Assembly: GCF_001311825.1 (NCBI RefSeq)
Contig: NZ_BBCB01000002.1
Coordinates: forward strand, 1 to 64,000
From: Salidesulfovibrio brasiliensis JCM 12178
GTDB taxonomy: Bacteria; Desulfobacterota; Desulfovibrionia; Desulfovibrionales; Desulfovibrionaceae
Length of the DNA stretch: 64,000 bases
Direction of reading: 5' to 3'
Of the stretch, positions 19,318-29,300 are shown in pieces. Below the pieces are notes generated by a model, which was not told the origin of the DNA, did no database searches, and saw only the letters and a list, made by a program, of their open reading frames with translations. Made by a program: the position numbers and the translations under genes. Positions within the stretch are counted from its first letter, which is position 1. Every line of letters begins with the position of its first letter.

Positions 19318-19605
19318 ATGAGCAAGAAGATTCAGCTTCCCGATGAGATTCTGGACGGAATCGCCGGCGGCGTGTTTACCATTGGCGGTCAGACGGTTTC
19401 CGATCTTTCCATTACTGATGAGGGCATGTCCATCACCTGTGCGGGGCAGACGTTCAAGCATACATGGTCTGAAAAGGAACGGAAGGAATTGAAGGACAAT
19501 CCGACCGAATTCTCCATGTTCAAGGATGCTATGGCTCAAATACAGGGAAGTTCATCCAGCTGCGACTTGGAGGATGCGCTGAAGATGCTTGGCTTGGATA
19601 TGTAG
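19318..19605 (+). CDS. Putative double-glycine-type leader peptide (second candidate precursor of the NHLM exporter)
   Basis: A 95-residue protein starting at ATG 19318 with TGGAG eight bases upstream. Residues 1-18, MSKKIQLPDEILDGIAGG, have the form of an exported-peptide leader: a hydrophilic stretch, LxDExLDxIAGG with spaced hydrophobic residues, and a GG at the cleavage position for C39 peptidases. The remaining 77 residues are polar, with two cysteines (ITCAGQ and SSSSCDLED) and no helix of membrane type. It lies tail to tail with the ABC genes of the NHLM exporter at 19703-26006. It has no similarity to the Nif11-type precursor at 26076. The leader interpretation is from motif and position and is unproven. 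Confidence 0.6.
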   Translation: MSKKIQLPDEILDGIAGGVFTIGGQTVSDLSITDEGMSITCAGQTFKHTWSEKERKELKDNPTEFSMFKDAMAQIQGSSSSCDLEDALKMLGLDM

Positions 19606-19646
19606 CTTGCTTTGGTATCCAGTGATTCAACTCAATGGAAATAGAA

Positions 19647-19670
19647 AGCCCCACCTGAGTGGGGCTTTTT
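19647..19670. terminator. Bidirectional terminator between the putative precursor and the exporter operon
   Basis: An 8-bp stem AGCCCCAC / GTGGGGCT with a CTGA loop ends in five T on the plus strand; the minus strand also ends in a short T run (TTTC). It separates two convergent transcription units. Confidence 0.85.
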
Positions 19671-19702
19671 CTTGAAGGGATGAACGATGTCAGAACGGTC
19701 GC

Positions 19703-22560
19703 TTAGGTCATTTGCCGTATGGCGAGATCGTGAAAGACCCCTTTAGCACTCATGAGCTCTTCATAGTTGCCTGATTCAACAACTTCGCCGTCCTTGAGGA
19801 CGAGAATCACGTCCGCTTCCTGAATGGTGCTCAGTCGGTGGGCGATGACTATTCTGGTCACGGGCAGTTGGTTGAGTGACTGGGTCACGATCTCCTGTGT
19901 GCGGTTGTCCAGCGCACTCGTGGCTTCGTCGAAGAGCAGCACGTTGGGCCTGCGGGCCAGTGCGCGAGCGATGATAAGCCGCTGCTTCTGCCTCCGGAGA
20001 GCGTTGAGGCACCTTCGGAAATGACCGTATGCATTCCCATGGGCATTGCTTTGATGTCTTCCGCAAACCCTGCCATTTCCGCTGCCTGCCATGCGTCGTC
20101 CAGTGTCAGCGTCGAAGCTCCGATGATGTTGGTGAAGATGTCGCCGGGCATGAGGCCGCCGTTCTGGAGCACAACTCCCATCTGCTTGCGGACTTTTGCC
20201 GCGTCGACCTGCGAGATATCCTGATTCTCATAGAGGATGGAGCCGGATTCCGGTTTTTCGAAGCCCAGGAGCAACCGAAGCAGCGTTGTCTTGCCCGAGC
20301 CCGAAGCCGGTGATGGCCACAAACTGCCCCGGTTCAATCTTGAGGGAGACATTTTTGAGTATCAGTGGGCCGTCCGGATCATAACGGAAGTTCAGGTTGG
20401 CCATCTCGATGTTTCCCTTGATTTCTCCGGGATCGCCCGTAGCTTCGGCGCTTTCCGTTTCTTCCTTCAGGATCGGTTTGAGTCGCTCGAAGTAGGGCAC
20501 TGCCTTAAAGATTTTCGTGGCCGCCGCGACCATGCCGAGTATGCCGCCCTGCAGCCCGCCGAACGCGGCCCAGAAGGCCATGAACGTGCCCATGTCCATG
20601 TCATTTTCACGTTCAAAGTAGATGACGCCGAGATAGATCAGCGCGGAGCCGATTGTGGCAAAGAGCGTGTTGAAGGCGGTAAACGCGTTGCCGACGCTGC
20701 TCAGCGTGTAGGAGATACGGCGTTGTTCGGCGAAATTCTCCGCCCACTGCATCAGCGCCCTGTCCTCGGCCCCGCTGGCGCGAAGCTTGGACACGCCGGT
20801 TATGAATTGGAGCGTCTGCCCGGAAATTCGTCCGGCCATACTGACGGCCTTGCGCTGGTAGTGAATCTGGATGATGGAGACGACCGCAGTCATTGCCGCT
20901 GAAATGAACACGATAAGAAGTGCCACGGTTGCCAGCTTCATATCGAAATAGAAAAGTTGGGCAAGGTAGATGAGCGAAAAGAGCGCGGAAAACATGGAGC
21001 TGAGGCTGGCTCCGGAGAGCATCTGCTGGACCGCGCCGAGTGCGTTGGCCCGCTGGGCAAGGTCGCCTGCGGTGTATTTTCGGAAAAAGCTGACAGGCAG
21101 TCGCAGCAACCGCTCCCATATGGCGGTTTCCAGATTGTGGTCCGCCCGGACCTTGGCCCTGAGCATGGAAATGGATTTGGCCGCCTCGAAAAGCAGCGAC
21201 GTCATGGTAAAGCCGATCAGGATGGCCACGATCTGCATGAGCCTGTCTTTGTCCGCGCCGGGAATCACATCGTTGAAGATGGTTCTGGTCAGCAGTGGGG
21301 TGACAAGCCCGATAAGCCCGATCGTTGCGCCAAGTCCCGCAACCCATGCAAGGTCTTTTCGGCAGCCGCGCAGTCCGAAGGTCAGGATATCCCGCATGCC
21401 GAGCTTCTTGTCCGGCAATGGGCGGTAGAACGTGTAGGCGACCGGTTCCAGCTCTTCCAGCAGTTCTTTTGTGACCGGTGTTGTCTCGCCTGTTTCCGGA
21501 ATGTGCAAGGAGTATGATCTGGCCGAGACGGGCAGCAGGGCCACCGGCTGCTTGTTTTTTCCCAGAAAACCGACCAGCGGGCCGCCATCCTGTTTGTGCC
21601 AGCCCTGTCGAAGAAGAACCCTGCGCGCCCTCATATTGGCGGATTCGGCTACCTCTTCCACCGTGTTCCCCGACACGGGGGTGGGGAGCTGTGAAAAATC
21701 AACCCCGAGTTTTCGGGCCACAACCGAGCAGGCTCGTACGAGGTTGTTTTCGGTGTCATGAATGCCGGACGCTTCTATGGAAGAGTCCATGATGGAAGCG
21801 AGCTTGAGGAGGCCACCACGAGTGACGCGGACATCGGCTGCGGTTTTTTCCCGCAAGGCCACCAGCTGTCTGCCGAGGCAAAGGCCGCCCCGAGGTTCAG
21901 GCAGTTCAGCGCCACATGATATCCGTAGTCGAAGGCTGGCCAGAAGCTGTCTGAGCCGAGCAGGTCTTCCGTGGAAAGCGACTCCAGCGACAGGTCGTTC
22001 AGGGCCTGAATCCAGCCTGCGGCGGGTAGCGGATACCACTGGCCCGCCTTGATGTCCTCCATGCCCATGAACAGCGTCTGGCCTTCGGATGTGTGTCGAA
22101 TCCAGAGTGTTTCGTCTTTGGCGCGTGCGAGATCGAGCTGCGTCAGTTCATGATGCACGCCTTTATCCAGTTGGGTCTGTACGTCCGGGAGGCTTTCGGC
22201 GCTCCGGGCCAGTGCGGCTGAAAGGTCATTGAGATAGCCATTGACCAGTTTGGCAGCAAACACGGGATCAAGCTCGTCCACTACGCTTCGGCTAATGCGA
22301 TAGGCCCGGGTACCGGGAGTGCCGACACAGAGCAGCGATGCGCCCGGATGCTTCGGGTGCCCGAATGCGGCACCACCTGCCTCCACGCTCAGGACCGGGG
22401 TGCGTTCGGACTCATTTTCGCCATCTTCCTGAAGAAATACGTCGATGCGGCCGCTGGCAACAAACCAGATGTCGCCACTTCCGGAGAGGGAGAAGGGCGA
22501 GTTGGCGTCCAGCGTGAGAGCAACGCCTTGTTCCGTGATGTATTGTTCCATGGAATTCAT
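19703..22560 (-). CDS. NHLM bacteriocin system ABC transporter, ATP-binding protein (frameshifted at three places)
   Basis: Membrane/ATPase protein of about 950 residues in the NHLM (nitrile hydratase/Nif11 leader microcin) export family. The N-terminal third has a cyclic-nucleotide-binding-like segment (GSGDIWFVASGRIDVFL) and lacks the C39 peptidase; the central part is an ABC transmembrane domain; the C-terminal NBD has GSGKTTLL, an LSGGQ signature and LLFDEATSALDN. Lesions: near 21888 one G is lost from a run of five; near 20306 two bases (probably GC) are lost just before the Walker A motif; near 19993 one C is lost inside LSGGQKQR. It begins three bases after the peptidase-containing partner, with which it probably pairs. 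Confidence 0.9.
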
Positions 22561-22562
22561 TG

Positions 22563-24737
22563 TCAGCTCTCAATCAGCCGCTTGTACGGGCCGTCTTCAC
22601 GCATCATTTGTTCATGGGTGCCGCGCTGGACGATTTTCCCCTTGTCCATGACCACGATTTCGTCGCAGTTGCGGATGGTCGACAGTCGATGGGCCACGAT
22701 GAGGCAGGAGCAGCCCCGCCTGCGGAGGTTGTCGTCGATTATCCGCTCTGTCTCCGCATCCAGCGCGCTGGTGGCCTCGTCGAGCACGAGGATGGACGGG
22801 GCCGTGGCGAGTGCCCGGGCAATCTCGAGGCGCTGGCGTTGTCCGCCGGAGAGGTTGGCCCCGTTTTCATCCAGCATGGAGGCATACCCGCCGGGCCGTG
22901 ACGTGGCCATGTCGTGGATACAGGCGTCCTTTGCCGCGGCAATGACGCGGTCATCGGAAATGGTGGGGTTCCACATGGTGATGTTGTCGCGCAGGGTGCC
23001 CTGAAAAAGAACGACCTCCTGATCCACGAACGAGAAGGACTCAAGAAAGACCTCGCGGGGCGTTTGCCGAAGGGTGCGGCCGTCGAACAGGATTTCACCG
23101 TCCCACGGTTCAAGCAGTCCGCTGATAAGCTTTGCCACCGTGGATTTTCCCGAGCCTGATCCGCCAACGAGCGCAATACGCCTGCCCGGCGTGAGCGTGA
23201 GGTCAAAGTCCTCTATGAGCGGCGGCGAGAGCTTGGAGTAGCCGAAAGTGAGCCCTTTGACTTCCAGACGGCCCGAAAGGCGAATCTGGTCTTTGGAGGA
23301 GACTGTCTCCGTAGCCTCGGAGTCATAGAGCGGAGCCTCTTCGTATCGCATGACATCGTCCAGCCTGTTCATGTCGCCCTGCAGGGTCTGCAACTCGGTG
23401 CCGAGCTGTACGATGGCGTTGAACGGGGCGAGGAAGCTGGCTGTGAGCGACTGAAAGGCCACCAGCATGCCGATGGTCATCTCGCCGTTCATGACGCGCA
23501 TGGCGCCGAGGCCGAGAATGGCCGCAGTGCTCAGGCCGGAAATCAGGCCCGGGATGGGCATGACGAGGCTGCTCCAGCGGTTCATTTCCTGAAGGGCGTT
23601 GCGGAATTTCGCTACCTGCCCTGACCAGCGGGCAAAGAAGTCCGATTCCGAGCTTGATGCCTTGATGCTCTCAATCAGCTGCAGGCCGCCAGTGGCCGTT
23701 CCGGATATCTTGCCTTTTTCCTGCAGGATGCGCTGTTGCAGGTCGGAGCGTTTTCTGTTCACCCATTTCAGCACGAAGATGTTGAGCAGGGCGAATACTA
23801 TGGCAATCGCCGTGAGCAGCGGGTCATAGAGAACCATGATACAGGCGAAAAAAACGGCCGTGACGATCGAGATGCAGGTGGAGGCAAGCGTTCCGGTGAG
23901 CAATCCGGCCACAGTGTCGTTCAAGGCGATGCGGCTGCCGATCTCGCCCGCATAGCGCTGCGAGAAGAAATTCATGGGCAGTCGAAGAACATGCCGGAAG
24001 AATTTGGCCGAAGAGATGACCGCAAGTTTTGTCTGCTGGCGAAGCAGGGCCTGATCCTGCAGCCAGCCCAGAACGGCCCGCATCAGTGCGGTGAGGAGCA
24101 TCCCGAAGATAAGGGGGCGGAGCCAGTCGTGACTGCCGCCGACAAGGATGTTGTCCACGAACACCTTGGAGAATATCGGGATGACCAGACCGGGGATCAC
24201 CAGCGTCAGCCCGGCAACGACGGCAAAGGCCACTCCCTTCTCGCGCAGAGAAATGCGTTTGCCCAGTGAGCGGAGTACGCTGGGCTTGTCTCCGCCGGGT
24301 TTGAAATTCGGTCCGGGCTCGATGACCAGCGCAACCCCGGTGAAGGCTTGGTCGAATTCCTCATACGGCACAACCTTCGGGCCGGAGGCGGGGTCGTTTA
24401 TGTATACCTTGTTGCCCTTAATGCCTTCCAGAACGACGAAGTGATTGAAATTCCAGAAAATGATTACTGGAAGTCGGACGGTTTTGATGTGGGCGGGCTC
24501 CATGCGGTAGCCCTCGGCGGTCATTCCGTAGGAACGGGCCGCGCGCAGCACGTTGCTTGCCTTGGAGCCGTCGCGGGTGACGCCGCAGTCCTCACGGAGC
24601 TTCTCCAGCGGGACGTACAGCCCGTAATGGCCGAGGACGATGCCGAGGGCCGCGGCACCGCACTCGAGGGCTTCCATCTGGATGACCGTGGGGGTCCTGA
24701 CGCGCTTGTTTTTCCAGAGCGCTTTTTCACTAGCCAC
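22563..24737 (-). CDS. NHLM bacteriocin system ABC transporter with C39 peptidase domain
   Basis: Intact 724-residue peptidase-containing ABC transporter. The N-terminal C39 domain (about 1-145) has QMEALECGAAALG with catalytic Cys26, then FNHFVVLEG with the catalytic histidine and NDPASG with the aspartate. It should cut precursor peptides after a Gly-Gly or Gly-Ala-type site while exporting them. A six-helix membrane domain follows (about 170-440). The NBD has GGSGSGKST near residue 525, LSGGQRQR and ILVLDEATSALD. It lies six bases after the HlyD-type gene and three before the second ABC gene, so the three exporter genes form one operon. Confidence 0.95.
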   Translation of the reverse strand: MASEKALWKNKRVRTPTVIQMEALECGAAALGIVLGHYGLYVPLEKLREDCGVTRDGSKASNVLRAARSYGMTAEGYRMEPAHIKTVRLPVIIFWNFNHFVVLEGIKGNKVYINDPASGPKVVPYEEFDQAFTGVALVIEPGPNFKPGGDKPSVLRSLGKRISLREKGVAFAVVAGLTLVIPGLVIPIFSKVFVDNILVGGSHDWLRPLIFGMLLTALMRAVLGWLQDQALLRQQTKLAVISSAKFFRHVLRLPMNFFSQRYAGEIGSRIALNDTVAGLLTGTLASTCISIVTAVFFACIMVLYDPLLTAIAIVFALLNIFVLKWVNRKRSDLQQRILQEKGKISGTATGGLQLIESIKASSSESDFFARWSGQVAKFRNALQEMNRWSSLVMPIPGLISGLSTAAILGLGAMRVMNGEMTIGMLVAFQSLTASFLAPFNAIVQLGTELQTLQGDMNRLDDVMRYEEAPLYDSEATETVSSKDQIRLSGRLEVKGLTFGYSKLSPPLIEDFDLTLTPGRRIALVGGSGSGKSTVAKLISGLLEPWDGEILFDGRTLRQTPREVFLESFSFVDQEVVLFQGTLRDNITMWNPTISDDRVIAAAKDACIHDMATSRPGGYASMLDENGANLSGGQRQRLEIARALATAPSILVLDEATSALDAETERIIDDNLRRRGCSCLIVAHRLSTIRNCDEIVVMDKGKIVQRGTHEQMMREDGPYKRLIES

Positions 24738-24743
24738 CTGGAT

Positions 24744-26006
24744 TTACTCCCCGATTCCGAGCACGGTCTTCTTGAGATAGGGGATCAGCAGTGAGATTGG
24801 GCGCTGTTCCTCCACAACCACGTCGGCCTGACACATGGTGCCGGACTGGAGCTTGACCGGTGCTCCCTTGCCGGATGACCACTTGAAGCCGGAATGGGAT
24901 TGCGGGTCCTTTACCAGCTTTGCCCGGACCTTGATGGGCGGCCCCTCGCGGGAGAGCATTTCCACGAGCTTTTCATTTTCTAGAAGGTGCATCATGCCTC
25001 TGGTGGAAGCGGGAAAGGCAGACACGCTGACTACTTCGCCAATGACCACCCCGTATTCCTCGCGTTTGGTCACGGACGGAGCCACGTGCATGGTCATGCC
25101 GGGCTTGATGCGTTTGCCCTGATCCGGACTGAAGTAGGCCGAAATGTAGAAGCTGTCGTCAGGAGAGTAAGTCTCCAGATTGAGCAGGGCTTCGCCTGTT
25201 CGCAGGAACGCTCCCGGAGCCTTGAACACCTCGTTGACGCGGCCTTTTTTGGGCGTAACGATGCTTTCGGCCAGTTCAAGCTTGTCCTTGAGGCTGTCAA
25301 CCTCCTCTTCGGCATGGATGATTCTGCGCTCCACGTCGATCTGTTCCTTGCGCCGCTCGCTGGCCGCCTCGAAGGTTGTGGTCGGCAACGAGGCCAGTTG
25401 TTCCCGGTATTTTAAAACTTCCTGCAAGACCTGATTGTATTCGGCCTTGACGTCGAGATAGGTTTTTCGCGCTACGATTCCCTGTCCGACGAGCTTCTCG
25501 TGCTGGACAACCCGTTCGTGGAGGTCGTCCAGCCTCGTCTCGGCGAGTCGTATCGAATCCGTAAGGGTCTTTCGTTGCTGGGCTATGTGACGTGTCCGGG
25601 AAGCGTGGATGTCAGAGCCGAGCTGGTTGACGAACGCCCGCTCCTCTAGAAGGTGGTCCAACGTGCGCTGGGCTTCTTCCAACTGGTGTTGCAGTTCGGG
25701 CTGGTTGATGCGGGCCACGACCTGATCTTGCTCGACGGTCTCGTCCACACCCGCGAAGACCTCGACAATCTGTCCGTCACTCAGCGAGACAACGTCGAAA
25801 AGAGCGCCTTTTTCAACGAGGATTCCCTGTCCGGAGACCTTGGTGGGGATGGTCCCGAAGAATCCCCAGACAACGCCCATGCCCACCAAAAGCATGCAGG
25901 CCGCAAGGACGGCCCATCCCATGGGGGAGGTCACACGCATGACCTGATCCAGCTGCTCAGGAGAGGAGAGGCGGTCGAGCGCGACTTTTCTGAATATCTG
26001 CGACAT
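24744..26006 (-). CDS. NHLM bacteriocin system secretion protein (HlyD family)
   Basis: A 420-residue periplasmic adaptor. A single helix (about residues 29-50, GWAVLAACMLLVGMGVVWGF) anchors it in the inner membrane; a lipoyl/barrel half (SGQGILVEKGALFDVVSLSDG) follows, then a long coiled coil (about 95-260, rich in E, R, Q and L), and the second half of the barrel with KKGRVNEVFKAPGAFLRTGE. It should bridge the two ABC proteins to an outer-membrane channel, which is not encoded here. It is preceded by the Nif11-type precursor gene with a 69-base gap, and is the first exporter gene of the operon. Confidence 0.92.
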   Translation of the reverse strand: MSQIFRKVALDRLSSPEQLDQVMRVTSPMGWAVLAACMLLVGMGVVWGFFGTIPTKVSGQGILVEKGALFDVVSLSDGQIVEVFAGVDETVEQDQVVARINQPELQHQLEEAQRTLDHLLEERAFVNQLGSDIHASRTRHIAQQRKTLTDSIRLAETRLDDLHERVVQHEKLVGQGIVARKTYLDVKAEYNQVLQEVLKYREQLASLPTTTFEAASERRKEQIDVERRIIHAEEEVDSLKDKLELAESIVTPKKGRVNEVFKAPGAFLRTGEALLNLETYSPDDSFYISAYFSPDQGKRIKPGMTMHVAPSVTKREEYGVVIGEVVSVSAFPASTRGMMHLLENEKLVEMLSREGPPIKVRAKLVKDPQSHSGFKWSSGKGAPVKLQSGTMCQADVVVEEQRPISLLIPYLKKTVLGIGE

Positions 26007-26075
26007 GAGGAACTCGATTGCTGTCTAGGAGCGCATTATTGAGAATCACTGACCCGTGTGCCGAATGATGCCCGT

Positions 26076-26516
26076 TTAATCAAAGAGATCCTTGACGCCT
26101 CTGAGAATGTCGTCGGCACCATCAGCTATTTGGTCCCCGGCACTGATGAGATCATCGCCGCCACCGAGGGTGATGTCCACTTCACGTTCGGCCTCTTCCT
26201 TGGTCTCGCCATGCACGATTCTGCGTCCTGCGATGGCGATGGGACGTGCGATTTTCTTACACCCACCCCATATGCCTGAAATTGGGCCAGCCCCGACGAC
26301 GCTGTCGAGCTCTTCTTCGCTGAGCTTGGTCATGCGAATCTGATTCGATTCCGGATTGTTGATGACCTCTCCCATTTCTTCAGGCGTGAAATCATATCCG
26401 GCGTCAGCGATGGTTTTGCGCAGCAGGTCATTGTCCTCGATGGAATTCATTTTAATGGTGAGTTCCGGGTCGTTGGCCATGTCGTTCATAAACCGGACAG
26501 CTTCCGTTTTGCTCAT
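26076..26516 (-). CDS. Nif11-type leader precursor peptide (candidate exported RiPP/bacteriocin)
   Basis: A 146-residue protein with ATG 26516 just after GAGGTGACC; a longer in-frame ATG at 26564 is less likely. Residues 1-45 (MSKTEAVRFMNDMANDPEL... DAGYDFTPEEM) are a Nif11-like leader, and residues 65-77 (LSEEELDSVVGAG) form the typical ELxxVxGxG end where the exporter peptidase should cut. The core, about 69 residues after Gly77, has one cysteine (C86, GIWGGCKK), a basic patch (ARPIAIAGRR) and an acidic glycine-rich end (LGGGDDLISAGDQ). With one Cys and no modifying enzyme nearby, thioether rings are not expected. It heads the exporter operon. Confidence 0.85.
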   Translation of the reverse strand: MSKTEAVRFMNDMANDPELTIKMNSIEDNDLLRKTIADAGYDFTPEEMGEVINNPESNQIRMTKLSEEELDSVVGAGPISGIWGGCKKIARPIAIAGRRIVHGETKEEAEREVDITLGGGDDLISAGDQIADGADDILRGVKDLFD

Positions 26517-26741
26517 GGTCACCTCATTTGGTTGAGTCGGGTTTTTTATGGGAGCACAATACATAGAAATGTCGGATTACTGAACACCTTTATAATCGGT
26601 AATGCATCACGATTGAGCAAATCAAGTAGTGGTGGATGAGGCCTTGTCATGCATTGCTTATTGGGTTGTAGCGGTTGTCACCCGGGGACAAAAAAGGTAG
26701 ACAATATCCTCTTCATGAACCTGAAAAACCATCCGAGAAGC

Positions 26742-27541
26742 ATGAACGAATCCACCATTTGCAAGTCCTTCGAGGCCCTTCGTGAAACCACGCCGCTAGT
26801 GACGAACATCACCAACTATGTTGTCACCAACTCCACCGCCAATGCATTGCTGTCCATAGGCGCGTCACCCATCATGACGCACGCCGTGGAAGAGGTGGAG
26901 GAACTCATGGCTTTCAGCGGCGCGCTGGTCATAAACCTCGGCACCGTGGCCCGCACATACGCAGAGGCCATGCCCGTGGCATGGGCCGCCGCCAACCGCA
27001 ACAACGTGCCCGTGGTGCTCGACCCCGTCGGGGCCGGGGCCACCAAGCTGCGGACCGAACTGCCTGCCGGGATGCTTGCCGAGTACAAGCCCGCCATCAT
27101 TCGCGGCAACGCCTCGGAAATAATGACCCTTGCAGGGGAGGCAGGTTGCGCCAAGGGCGTGGACAGCACGCAGGGCGCGGAGGCAGCCGAAGACGCGGCA
27201 AAGGCGCTGGCGAAATTGCACGGCTGCGCAGTGGTGGTCAGCGGCGAGGTTGATCTTGTCACGGATGGAGAGCGCGTGGCGCGCATCCGGGGCGGCTCCG
27301 ACATGATGCCGCTCGTCACCGGACTCGGCTGCACCTGTTCCGCCATCTGCGGTGCCTTTGCTGCGGTATGCGATACTCCCTTTGAAGCCGGAGTCGCGGG
27401 CATGACCGTCATGGCCGTGTGCGGCAAGCGGGCGGCTGATGCTGCCAAGGTCCGGGAACCCTGCAGCTCAACCTGTACGACGAGCTGTACACCCTGACTC
27501 CGGAGCGTCTCGCTGCGGACATGGACGTGAGCTTCGAATAA
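26742..27541 (+). CDS. thiM: Hydroxyethylthiazole kinase (frameshifted near 3' end)
   Basis: Phosphorylates 4-methyl-5-(2-hydroxyethyl)thiazole for thiamin salvage; cytoplasmic, ribokinase-like fold. The family motifs NITNYVVTNSTANALLSIGASPIM, VLDPVGAGAT and LVTGLGCTCSAICGAF (anion hole and catalytic Cys/Asp region) are clear. I take ATG 26742 because the conserved sequence begins there; ATG 26715 is possible. Near 27449 (coding gccaaggtccggg) one G is lost; restoring it gives KGPGTLQLNLYDELYTLTPE and a TAA at 27539-27541, whose last A is the first base of the thiE start. No TPP riboswitch sequence was found upstream. Confidence 0.92.
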
Positions 27542-28184
27542 TGCGCGCGCCCGACTACGGCGTCTATCTCGTGACCGACAGGGGGCTTTGTCTTGGCAGA
27601 CCCCTTGAGGACGTGGTGCGCGAGGCGGTCTCAGGCGGTGTTACCGTGGTGCAGCTTCGGGAGAAGCATACGGACACTCGTGAGTTTGTGGAGCTTGCCC
27701 GTTCGTTGAAAAAGGAGCTGGAGCGACATGATGTTCCGCTGCTCATCAACGACCGCATCGACGTGGCGCTGGCCTGCGGCGCGGATGGAGTTCACGTGGG
27801 GCAGAGTGACATGCCGTACCCGGAGGCTCGCCGTCTCATGGGGCCGAAGGCATCATAGGCCTTTCCGTCGAGACCATGGAGCACGTGCGCGAGGCTGAAG
27901 CGTGGGACGTGGACTATCTGGGAGTCAGCCCCATTTTTTCAACCAGTACCAAGACGGACACCGGCAAGCCGTGGGGCCTTGACGGCCTGCGGCGGCTTCG
28001 TGACGCCACCCGGCACCGGCTGGTCGGTATCGGCGCGCTGAATGCTGACAACGCCGTTGATGTAGTGCGGGCCGGGGCGGACGGAATCGCCGTGGTTTCG
28101 GCGATCTGCTCGGCTTCGTCCCCTGCAGATGCGGCGGCAGAGCTCTTGCGAAAAGTTTCGGCCGCCCGCGCGGCTACCACTTGA
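27541..28184 (+). CDS. thiE: Thiamin-phosphate synthase (frameshifted)
   Basis: Joins hydroxymethylpyrimidine diphosphate and thiazole phosphate to make thiamin phosphate. The TIM-barrel motifs are visible: YGVYLVTDRGLCLGR at the N-terminus, GVTVVQLREKHTDTREF, LLINDRIDVALACGADGVHVGQ and, after the lesion, YLGVSPIFSTSTKTD and GADGIAVVSAIC. Near 27845 (coding ggggccgaaggc) one G is lost, so the frame as given ends early; with the base restored it reads LMGPEGIIGLSVETMEHV. The joined length is 214 residues, normal. It overlaps thiM by one base (TAATG), so the two are a salvage operon. Confidence 0.93.
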
Positions 28185-28292
28185 TTCCCTCTGCATAGCT
28201 CTCTATAGTCAGAAGATCGGGAAGGATTCAGGCTCGTTCCTTGCAAATTGGCGGGAACGGGCAATCGTTTCATCCTCCGACCGGGCGGTGAC

Positions 28293-29300
28293 ATGCTGGA
28301 CGTATCGGTACAGCTGGACTACCTGCGGCAGATCCAGCGGTCTTTTGCACATGGTTCCCAGCGCTTCGATCTTATCGAAGTGTTTGGCACCATGTTGCTG
28401 TATGTCATGCCTGTTGTGGGTCTCTTTGCCGCATGGAGGTATCGCAGCTATCTGCAGTACCTTTTCATCCGTTTCATTTCCGTTTTCTTCAGAAGCAAGA
28501 GCCACGGTGACATCGAGGACTATCTCACCAACAAGGCCGTGATGCTTGAAGTGCATTTCCTTGATGGCGAGGGCATCGGGCGATTGCTCTGTCATGCGCG
28601 GATTTCATCCGTCTTCTCCGGGCGAATGTCACTGGATCTGGTTCGAGTGGAACCTTCGGCGCGAAAGCTGAAAGGCCAGCAGGTGCTTTGTCTGTGCAAG
28701 CCCTTTGTTTACAGTGGCCGTAAGATCAACTCTTTTGTGTCCTACATCTCCTTTGCAAAAAAACGCGGGGCAATGGTCAAGAAACTTGTGCTGCTTACAC
28801 CGCTCAAGTACCGCTTCACCATACGGCGAAAGCATGCCCGGCAGAAGGTCACGCGGCAGGAGATGTTCCGCATCAAGGCATGGGACGGCAGGCGTCGCAA
28901 CACGTTCTGGCAGCACAGGCCCGACATGCAGACCATCTCCAGAAGCAACCGTACTCCGGACAAGATGCATCTTCGCGTTGGTAATATTTCACCCGGCGGA
29001 ATCCGGTTGTTCATCGAGAATCCCAAGCCGCCCGGACTGCCGCCGCTGACACAGGGGCAGACGCTGGTGCTTCGCATCAGCATCAAGCAGCCGGGCAGCA
29101 AAAAGTTCATGTACTTTACTGTGCTGGGCACCATTCGCAGCCGTTTCAAAGAGAAGAACGGTGCCGTTGGGCTGGGGATTCAGTTCACCGCGCTCGCCGA
29201 GAAGCATCCCGGCGAGGGAACCGGCTATACGTGGAGAAGCGTGAAGGACGAGGTTCTGCCGCTCAAGCAGTTCCTCGACAGGTTAGGGAGTAAACGTTAG
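28293..29300 (+). CDS. Membrane-anchored PilZ-domain protein
   Basis: About 335 residues with one membrane helix near the N-terminus (MLLYVMPVVGLFAAWRY, about residues 30-47), a middle domain, and a C-terminal PilZ domain. The c-di-GMP binding motifs are recognisable: RRKHAR (R-x3-R) and, about 90 residues on, NISPGG ([DN]-x-S-x-x-G), then GLGIQFT. It is expected to bind cyclic di-GMP on the cytoplasmic side and relay to a partner, perhaps in motility or surface behaviour. I chose ATG 28293; a TTG at 28248 would add 15 residues. Its 3' end overlaps the fur gene by four bases, tail to tail. The middle domain (VMLEVHFLDGEGIG) resembles the YcgR-like N-terminal barrel found before PilZ domains. 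Confidence 0.78.
   Translation: MLDVSVQLDYLRQIQRSFAHGSQRFDLIEVFGTMLLYVMPVVGLFAAWRYRSYLQYLFIRFISVFFRSKSHGDIEDYLTNKAVMLEVHFLDGEGIGRLLCHARISSVFSGRMSLDLVRVEPSARKLKGQQVLCLCKPFVYSGRKINSFVSYISFAKKRGAMVKKLVLLTPLKYRFTIRRKHARQKVTRQEMFRIKAWDGRRRNTFWQHRPDMQTISRSNRTPDKMHLRVGNISPGGIRLFIENPKPPGLPPLTQGQTLVLRISIKQPGSKKFMYFTVLGTIRSRFKEKNGAVGLGIQFTALAEKHPGEGTGYTWRSVKDEVLPLKQFLDRLGSKR

Noticed and set aside
26058-26279. A small plus-strand frame over the Nif11 precursor
   Set aside because: It is antisense to the precursor gene, which has a leader motif and the exporter operon on its strand.
26580-26741. A TPP riboswitch upstream of thiM
   Set aside because: The conserved CUGAGA and ACCUGA segments of the thi-box are not present.
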